A program made the translations under genes and the position numbers. From positions 1-5,045 of the forward strand of contig JAGXHP010000105.1 of assembly GCA_024636135.1 (NCBI GenBank): a DNA stretch of 5,045 nucleotides, given 5' to 3'. The DNA comes from Chloroflexota bacterium. Lineage in GTDB: Bacteria > Chloroflexota > Limnocylindria > QHBO01. Numbering within the stretch: the stretch's first letter is position 1; each line of letters opens with the position of its first letter. Under the pieces are notes generated by a model. The model saw only the letters and a program-made list of their open reading frames with translations, made no database searches and was not told the origin of the DNA. Positions 1 to 3,953 of this stretch are shown here, piece by piece.

Positions 1-97
1 AGCCGAGCCCGACGCCGAGACGCCAGCCGAGCCCGACGCCGAGACGCCAGCCGAGCCCGACGCCGAGACGCCAGCCGAGCCCGACGCCGAGACGCCA
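1..97 (+). repeat. 24-bp in-frame tandem repeat, four perfect copies
   Basis: Copies lie at 2-25, 26-49, 50-73 and 74-97 with no mismatch. Base 1 matches the last base of the unit and the next six bases (98-103) begin a fifth copy, so the array probably extends left of the window. Each unit encodes the octapeptide AEPDAETP. Because 24 is a multiple of three, gain or loss of a unit would change protein length without breaking the frame. The identity at DNA level, including synonymous positions, points to recent expansion by slippage or recombination. Confidence 0.95.
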
Positions 98-583
98 GCC
101 GAGCCGCCGCCGTCGGAGTCCGAGAGCGAGAGCGTGAGCGAGCCGCAGGTCGCCAAGAAGTCGCCGGCGCCGCCCAGCGGGCCCGACTTCGCCGCCTCGC
201 TCGGCCTCGATACCCCGCTCGAGGCGGAACCGATGGTGGCGGAGGAGACCATGCTCTGGTTCGGCTCGCGCCCCGAGGCCGACCGGGCAGGTCAGGACGC
301 CGCCGCGGAGATCGAGGTCGCGAGCACCGGCCGCCGGTCCAGGGCCGGCGACGACTCTCCGAAGCCCCTTCCCGGTGCCGCTGAGCTCAACGATGCTCTC
401 GCGGCCCTTGCGAGCACGAATCCCGACCCGGAGCCGGCCCAGGCCGAGCTTGAGCCGCGGTCAGCGGCCCCGTCCGCACCGCAGCGCCCCGCTCCAGCTC
501 CGCCTGAGCGTCCCCGGCCGGTCGAGCTTCCGAGTCCGGCATCGCGGGCCTACCGTCGCCTCCGACGGATCTTCCCGAATTGA
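1..583 (+). CDS. 3' end of a low-complexity acidic/proline-rich protein, unknown function
   Basis: This is the C-terminal part of a larger protein; the frame is open at the left edge, with codons beginning at base 2, and 193 residues are visible. I do not recognise the family. Visible residues 1-32 are four perfect copies of AEPDAETP, followed by a PPP/ESESES stretch. Most of the remainder is rich in Ala, Pro, Glu and Asp, suggesting an unfolded tail or linker. One less biased island (about residues 62-108), containing the motif EETMLWFGSRPEAD, may be a short conserved or binding segment. The extreme C-terminus is basic and aromatic (SRAYRRLRRIFPN). No membrane segment is visible. A GTG at 134 could be read as a start, but the same frame and composition run straight through it from the window edge, so it is probably internal. 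The TGA stop (581-583) overlaps the next gene's start, suggesting one transcript with pncA. The missing N-terminus may carry the real functional domain. Confidence 0.7.
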   Translation, partial: AEPDAETPAEPDAETPAEPDAETPAEPDAETPAEPPPSESESESVSEPQVAKKSPAPPSGPDFAASLGLDTPLEAEPMVAEETMLWFGSRPEADRAGQDAAAEIEVASTGRRSRAGDDSPKPLPGAAELNDALAALASTNPDPEPAQAELEPRSAAPSAPQRPAPAPPERPRPVELPSPASRAYRRLRRIFPN

Positions 584-1185
584 GCGAGGACGGCTCGCCC
601 CCTTTCGACGAACGCACGGCGCTCGTCATCGTCGATCTCCAGAACGACTTTGCCGACCCTGAGGGCAGCCTGTCGGTCGACGGCGGTGCCGCGATCATTC
701 CTCGCGTGAACGATGCCGTGCGTCGCGCGGACGAGGGTGGCGCGCTCGTCGTGGCGACCCAGGATTGGCACCCCGAGCGCACGCCGCACTTTGCGACCGA
801 CGGCGGCATATGGCCCGTGCATTGCGTCGGCGACACGTGGGGCGCCGAGCTTCACCCGGACCTCGTGCTGCCGCATGGCGCCGTCCGCGTTCGCAAGGGC
901 GTCAACGGAGAGGATGGCTATTCCGGGTTCACCACCCGCGATCCGATCAGCGGGGCGGAAGCGCCCACCGAGCTCGAAGGCATCCTCCGCCAGCGTGGCA
1001 TCGAACGCCTGGTGATCTGCGGCCTGGCGACCGACTACTGCGTCAAGGCGACGGCGCTGGACGCGCGGCGCCTCGGCTTTGCCGTCGATCTGCTCGCCGA
1101 TGCGGTACGGCCGGTCGACCTCGAGCCGGGCGACGGCGCGCGCGCCCTGGAGGAGCTCACGGCCGCCGGGGTCGCCACGAGCTGA
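580..1185 (+). CDS. pncA: Nicotinamidase (isochorismatase-family hydrolase), PncA-like
   Basis: Predicted cytoplasmic enzyme of 201 residues that hydrolyses nicotinamide to nicotinate and ammonia, the first step of NAD salvage by the deamidating (Preiss-Handler) route. The isochorismatase fold is clear. The catalytic triad is D19 (in VDLQNDF), K106 (in VRKGVNGEDGYSGF) and C154 (in CGLATDYCV). The metal ligands are D62 and H64 (in TQDWHP), H70 and H81 (in WPVHCV). The segment GLAT before C154 is where the family has its cis-peptide oxyanion region. Length is normal (about 180-215). The TTG at 580 is the only ATG/GTG/TTG between the upstream in-frame stop (505) and the conserved core, so the start is secure by elimination. 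It overlaps the previous stop as TTGA and has only a weak GGA upstream (567-569), which suggests translational coupling. The conserved residues favour nicotinamidase over other isochorismatase relatives; pyrazinamidase side activity is usual for the family. Confidence 0.9.
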   Translation: MSEDGSPPFDERTALVIVDLQNDFADPEGSLSVDGGAAIIPRVNDAVRRADEGGALVVATQDWHPERTPHFATDGGIWPVHCVGDTWGAELHPDLVLPHGAVRVRKGVNGEDGYSGFTTRDPISGAEAPTELEGILRQRGIERLVICGLATDYCVKATALDARRLGFAVDLLADAVRPVDLEPGDGARALEELTAAGVATS

Positions 1186-1374
1186 TCATCGGCGCGCGCG
1201 CCGCGTTCGATCGAGCACAACGAACCCGACGAGCACCGTGAGCGATCCGATCACTGCCCAGGTGGAGTCGGCCGTCATGAAGCTGCGCGGTGCGAACGGC
1301 AGGTTCAGGCCCTGGGCGATCCAGACGAGGCCCGACATGACGACGAGTACACCGATGACTCGTCCGATCAACAT
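1186..1374 (-). CDS. Small two-helix membrane protein, conserved family of unknown function
   Basis: A 62-residue protein on the minus strand. The helices span about residues 3-23 and 38-54, separated by a short loop, and a basic tail (DRTRRARR) ends the chain. By the positive-inside rule the tail, and probably the N-terminus, lie in the cytoplasm. The central GLVWIAQGLN...SFMTADSTWAVIG pattern matches a widespread group of tiny bacterial membrane proteins that, to my knowledge, have no assigned role. I chose the ATG at 1372-1374 because the helical core begins there. The frame stays open upstream to 1542, but that extension is Arg/Pro-rich and looks non-coding. No Shine-Dalgarno precedes the ATG; a TACGAT box six bases upstream suggests a leaderless message. 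Its TGA (1186-1188) directly abuts the pncA stop. Expression and function are unproven. Confidence 0.72.
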   Translation of the reverse strand: MLIGRVIGVLVVMSGLVWIAQGLNLPFAPRSFMTADSTWAVIGSLTVLVGFVVLDRTRRARR

Positions 1375-1380
1375 TCGTCG

Positions 1381-1386
1381 ATCGTA
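1381..1386 (-). promoter_or_regulatory. Candidate -10 box for a leaderless transcript of the small membrane gene
   Basis: On the minus strand the hexamer is TACGAT (4 of 6 matches to TATAAT, with the key TA and final T). Six bases separate it from the ATG at 1374, so initiation about seven bases downstream would fall on the start codon. The absence of a ribosome-binding site agrees with this. There is no convincing -35 at normal spacing. Confidence 0.3.
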
Positions 1387-1400
1387 CCGCCGAAATCCAC

Positions 1401-1430
1401 TTGCGACCGGCGAGGGCCTCGCGTAATACT
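1401..1430 (+). promoter_or_regulatory. Candidate sigma-70-type promoter for the zinc-ribbon gene
   Basis: TTGCGA at 1401-1406 (4 of 6 to TTGACA) is followed after 17 bases by TAATAC at 1424-1429 (3 of 6), or after 18 bases by AATACT (4 of 6). It is one of the few AT-richer patches in this divergent gap. A start near 1437 would give a leader of about 150 nt before the GTG at 1585. This is pattern matching only and the match is imperfect. Confidence 0.3.
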
Positions 1431-1464
1431 CCCCGCGTCGGGCCGGACCATTCGGCGCCAGCAG

Positions 1465-1486
1465 CCTCTTCCTTCCTCTCCCCTCC
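1465..1486 (+). other. 22-nt uninterrupted pyrimidine tract
   Basis: Every base from 1465 to 1486 is C or T, giving a polypurine run on the minus strand. It lies in the divergent gap between the small membrane gene and the zinc-ribbon gene. It is not a perfect mirror repeat, so triplex formation is only a weak possibility. No function is assigned. Confidence 0.5.
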
Positions 1487-1571
1487 ACCACGTCCAATCG
1501 TCGGCCTCGGGGCAGCGGCAAGATCCCGGGTCGGCGTCGCACGGGAACGGCATGGTTGAGCGTTCATGTGT

Positions 1572-1579
1572 GGGAGGGG
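1572..1579 (+). promoter_or_regulatory. Strong Shine-Dalgarno that fixes the zinc-ribbon gene start
   Basis: The purine block GGGAGGGG sits five bases before the GTG at 1585. No comparable site precedes the ATG at 1552, which opens the same frame. The site therefore favours the GTG start, which also gives the N-terminus MTYTDQ followed directly by the first zinc-ribbon cysteines, as in typical family members. Confidence 0.75.
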
Positions 1580-1584
1580 TCTGC

Positions 1585-1914
1585 GTGACCTACACCGATC
1601 AGGTGATCACCTGCAGCGACTGCAGCATCGATTTCGTGTTCTCCGCGTCCGAGCAGGAGTTTTTCGCCGAGAAGGGCTTTGCATCCGCGCCGAAGCGATG
1701 TTCGGCGTGTCGCGCCCAGCGGCGGGCGTCAAATGGCGGGGCCAGCAGCTATGGCGGTGGCGGGGGCTTCAGCGACAACGGGTTCTCCCGCGGTCCGCGC
1801 GAGATGCACGACGCGACCTGCGCTCGATGCGGCACGGAGACCCAGGTCCCGTTCCGACCGACCGGCGCGCGCCCGGTGTACTGCTCCGATTGCTTCCGAA
1901 TGGTGCGCGGCTAG
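1585..1914 (+). CDS. Double zinc-ribbon protein (CxxC-x25-CxxC plus CxxC-x17-CxxC)
   Basis: A 109-residue soluble protein with two predicted structural zinc sites. The first uses C10, C13, C39 and C42; its KGF..APKRC segment resembles the probable zinc-ribbon family (Pfam zf-Tbcl type). A flexible Gly/Ser linker (about 49-70, with GGGGG at 57-61) joins it to the second, C79, C82, C100 and C103, an exact CxxC-x17-CxxC module with the characteristic TQVPF...RPVYCSDCF core (TIGR04272 type). The partner and cellular role of these proteins are not established; nucleic-acid or ribosome association is a guess from the fold. The GTG start is chosen because of the adjacent strong Shine-Dalgarno; starting at the ATG at 1552 would add 11 residues with two further, non-conserved cysteines. 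The gene stands alone, with its own candidate promoter upstream and a hairpin downstream. Confidence 0.85.
   Translation: MTYTDQVITCSDCSIDFVFSASEQEFFAEKGFASAPKRCSACRAQRRASNGGASSYGGGGGFSDNGFSRGPREMHDATCARCGTETQVPFRPTGARPVYCSDCFRMVRG
1600..1613. repeat. 14-bp perfect palindrome inside the start of the zinc-ribbon gene
   Basis: CAGGTGATCACCTG reads identically on both strands and begins 15 bases after the first base of the GTG start codon. It covers codons for residues 6-10 and could serve as an operator or mRNA hairpin near the start. A 14-bp palindrome is expected by chance roughly once in three windows this size, so the assignment is weak. Confidence 0.35.
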
Positions 1915-1936
1915 GTCCTTCGCAGGGCCCGCGCCA

Positions 1937-1961
1937 GCGGGCGGTCCCCGTGGCCGCCCGT
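1937..1961 (+). terminator. Possible intrinsic-terminator hairpin after the zinc-ribbon gene
   Basis: A GC-rich stem of about ten pairs, two of them G-U (1937-1946 with 1952-1961), closes a five-base loop (1947-1951), starting 22 bases after the stop codon. The following TTCACCTTGCTC is only moderately T-rich, so termination would be weak or factor-assisted. The left arm can instead pair with 1927-1932, giving a competing hairpin. Confidence 0.35.
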
Positions 1962-2000
1962 TCACCTTGCTCGCTCGGCGGCCGATGTGGCGGCTGGCCG

Positions 2001-2006
2001 TATCAT
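2001..2006 (+). promoter_or_regulatory. Candidate -10 box for the tkt-tal operon
   Basis: TATCAT matches TATAAT at five of six positions in otherwise GC-rich sequence, about 48 bases before the tkt ATG. No acceptable -35 lies at 16-18 bases; TTGCTC at 1967-1972 is too far away (28 bases). Initiation near 2013 would leave a leader of about 40 nt containing the ribosome-binding site. Confidence 0.35.
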
Positions 2007-2040
2007 GGTGGTCCACACCACGATCCGGCAGACAACTTGC

Positions 2041-2044
2041 GGAG
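2041..2044 (+). promoter_or_regulatory. Ribosome-binding site that supports the tkt start
   Basis: GGAG lies nine bases before the ATG at 2054. The reading frame is open much further upstream, to 1679, so this site together with the onset of transketolase homology decides the start. Confidence 0.6.
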
Positions 2045-2053
2045 CCCCACCAC

Positions 2054-3940
2054 ATGACGAGTCAGCACGACGACTGGCGTGAGCTTGGCCAGCAGCTCCG
2101 CGTCGATTCGGTCCGATCCAGCAGCGCCGCCGGCAGCGGGCACCCGACGTCCTCCATGTCGGCCGCCGACCTCATGGCGGTCCTCATGTCGAAGTACCTT
2201 CACTACGACTTAGGCACGCCCGACGACCCACGGAACGACCATCTGATCTTCAGCAAGGGCCACGCGTCGCCGCTGCTGTACGCGGTGTACAAGGCGGCGG
2301 GCGCCATCACCGATGACGAGATGCTGACCTTCCGCCAGTTCGGCAGCCGCATCGAGGGCCATCCGACGCCGATTCTTCCGTGGGTCGACGTCGCGACCGG
2401 CTCGCTGGGGCAGGGCCTGCCAATCGCTGCCGCCGTCGCGCTGGCCGGGAAGTCGTTCGATCGGCTCCCGTACCGTGTCTGGGCGCTGTGCGGCGACTCC
2501 GAGATGGCCGAGGGCTCGATGTGGGAGGCGTTCGAGTTCGCCAGCTTCCATGCGCTCGACCACCTCACCGCCATCATCGACGTGAACCGGCTCGGCCAGA
2601 CCGGCGAGACGATGCACGGCTGGGACCTCGACGCCTACCGTCGGCGCGCCGAAGGATTCGGGTGGAACGCGATCGAGATCGATGGCCACGACATCGGCGC
2701 CATCGACGAGGCGCTGGGCCAGGCGGTCGCCACCGCTGGCCGGCCCACGGTGATCATCGCCCGGACCGAGAAGGGTCGAGGCGTCAAGGCCGTGGAGAAC
2801 CTGCCCGGCAAGCACGGCAAGCCGCTCGACGACGAGGAAGCCGCGATCGCCGAGCTCGGCGGCAGGCGGGACATCCACGTCGACGTTCCGAAGCCCGACT
2901 TCGTCGGCGAGCCTCACGAGTTCCCGACCGGGCCGCTGACGCTTCCCTCGTACGAACCCGGGACCAAGGAGGCGACCCGCAAGGCCTTCGGCGACGCGCT
3001 GGTGGCGCTCGGCAAGGCGCGTGGCGACGTCATCGCCATCGACGGCGAGGTCGGCAACAGCACGTACACCGAGGAGTTCAGCGAGGCGCTGTCCGAGCGA
3101 TTCGTGCAGGTCTACATCGCCGAGCAGCAGATGATCGCGACCGCGGTCGGCCTGCAGGTGCGAGGCTGGAAGCCGTTCGCCGTGACCTTCGCCGCCTTCC
3201 TGAGCCGTGCCTACGACTTCGTTCGCATGGCGGCCGTCAGCCGCGCCAACATCGCCGTGGCCGGGTCGCATGCCGGCGTCAGCATCGGCGAGGACGGGCC
3301 GTCGCAGATGGCGCTCGAGGACCTCGCCAGCTACCGCGCCATCCATGGCTCGACCGTTCTCTACCCCTCGGACCCGAACCAGACCGCGGCCCTCGTGCCA
3401 CAGATGGCCGACCGCGAGGGGATCGTCTACATGCGGACCACCCGCGAGAAGACGCCGATTCTCTACGAGCCGGGCGATGAGTTCCCGATCGGAGGCTCGC
3501 GGGTGGTGCGCGAGTCCGACGACGACGCGGTCACGCTGATCGGCGCCGGGATCACGCTGCACGAGGCGCTGAAGGCCGCCGACGCGCTGGCCGGCGAGGG
3601 CATCCGCGCGCGAGTGATCGACCTCTTCAGCCTCAAGCCGATCGATGCGGACACGGTCCGCGCGGCGGCGCGGGCCACGGGCGCCATCGTCACCGTGGAG
3701 GACCATTGGCCCGAGGGCGGCATCGGCGATGCCGTGCTCGAGGCACTCGCCGAGGAACAGCCGCATCCCATCGTCGTGAAGCTCGCCGTCCGCGAGATGC
3801 CCGGTTCCGGCAAGCCGGCCGAGCTGCTGGCCGCCGCCGGAATCGACGCGGCTCACATCACCGAGTCGGCCCGTGCGCTCGTCGCGCGCGCCACACCGAA
3901 TCGAGAAAGCACCCAGGTCGGCTCCGGCCAGCCCGGGTAG
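2054..3940 (+). CDS. tkt: Transketolase, single-chain, short human-type
   Basis: A 628-residue cytoplasmic enzyme that uses thiamine diphosphate and a divalent metal to move two-carbon ketol units from xylulose-5-phosphate to ribose-5-phosphate or erythrose-4-phosphate. Order: N-terminal cofactor domain (about 1-270), Pyr domain (about 304-465), C-terminal domain (about 477-610). Active-site residues are H30 (SGSGHPTS), H70 (SKGHA), H103 (EGHP), the GDS...N cofactor motif (G147-S149 to N178), H254 (KHGKPL) and E357 in YIAEQQM, the glutamate that activates the cofactor. GSHAGVSIGEDGPSQ begins at 404 and VEDHWPEGGIG at 548. Length and motifs follow the roughly 620-residue human-type enzyme rather than the roughly 660-residue E. 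coli type. The third metal-motif residue is Ser instead of Gly, a likely tolerated variation. The frame is open upstream to 1679, but that stretch is an out-of-frame reading of the zinc-ribbon gene and the gap. Thirteen bases separate it from tal. DXP synthase is excluded by motif order. Confidence 0.95.
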   Translation: MTSQHDDWRELGQQLRVDSVRSSSAAGSGHPTSSMSAADLMAVLMSKYLHYDLGTPDDPRNDHLIFSKGHASPLLYAVYKAAGAITDDEMLTFRQFGSRIEGHPTPILPWVDVATGSLGQGLPIAAAVALAGKSFDRLPYRVWALCGDSEMAEGSMWEAFEFASFHALDHLTAIIDVNRLGQTGETMHGWDLDAYRRRAEGFGWNAIEIDGHDIGAIDEALGQAVATAGRPTVIIARTEKGRGVKAVENLPGKHGKPLDDEEAAIAELGGRRDIHVDVPKPDFVGEPHEFPTGPLTLPSYEPGTKEATRKAFGDALVALGKARGDVIAIDGEVGNSTYTEEFSEALSERFVQVYIAEQQMIATAVGLQVRGWKPFAVTFAAFLSRAYDFVRMAAVSRANIAVAGSHAGVSIGEDGPSQMALEDLASYRAIHGSTVLYPSDPNQTAALVPQMADREGIVYMRTTREKTPILYEPGDEFPIGGSRVVRESDDDAVTLIGAGITLHEALKAADALAGEGIRARVIDLFSLKPIDADTVRAAARATGAIVTVEDHWPEGGIGDAVLEALAEEQPHPIVVKLAVREMPGSGKPAELLAAAGIDAAHITESARALVARATPNRESTQVGSGQPG

Positions 3941-3942
3941 TC

Positions 3943-3947
3943 AGGAG
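3943..3947 (+). promoter_or_regulatory. Shine-Dalgarno for tal in the tkt-tal gap
   Basis: AGGAG sits six bases before the ATG at 3954 and only two bases after the tkt stop codon. It occupies most of the 13-base gap, leaving no room for a promoter or terminator, so tal should be co-transcribed with tkt. Confidence 0.8.
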
Positions 3948-3953
3948 AACCCG

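Noticed and set aside
1..97. CRISPR array
   Set aside because: The units are contiguous with no spacers and are read as codons, so this is a coding tandem repeat.
1191..1202. GGCGCGCGCGCC, a 12-bp palindrome and possible Z-DNA or terminator
   Set aside because: A palindrome of this length is expected about once by chance in 5 kb, more so at high GC. It has no loop or T-run and simply encodes the Arg/Ala-rich tail of the minus-strand gene.
1375..1542. N-terminal extension of the minus-strand membrane gene
   Set aside because: It is Arg/Pro-rich with no family resemblance and crosses the pyrimidine tract; the hydrophobic core begins at the ATG at 1374.
1611..1626. Direct repeat CTGCAGC twice, nine bases apart
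   Set aside because: It results from coding the CSDCS zinc motif with the same codons and is not an independent element.
1679..2053. N-terminal extension of tkt
   Set aside because: The frame is open, but it overlaps the zinc-ribbon gene out of phase, lacks homology to transketolase, and a ribosome-binding site precedes the ATG at 2054.
2380..3480. A 366-codon plus-strand frame inside tkt
   Set aside because: It is very rich in Arg, Ala, Gly and Pro, as expected from an out-of-phase reading of GC-rich codons, and lies wholly inside tkt.
2210..3856. A 548-codon open frame on the minus strand opposite tkt
   Set aside because: It is the complement of a clearly functional transketolase gene. 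Long antisense frames are normal in GC-rich coding DNA, and its translation has biased composition with no recognisable domain.
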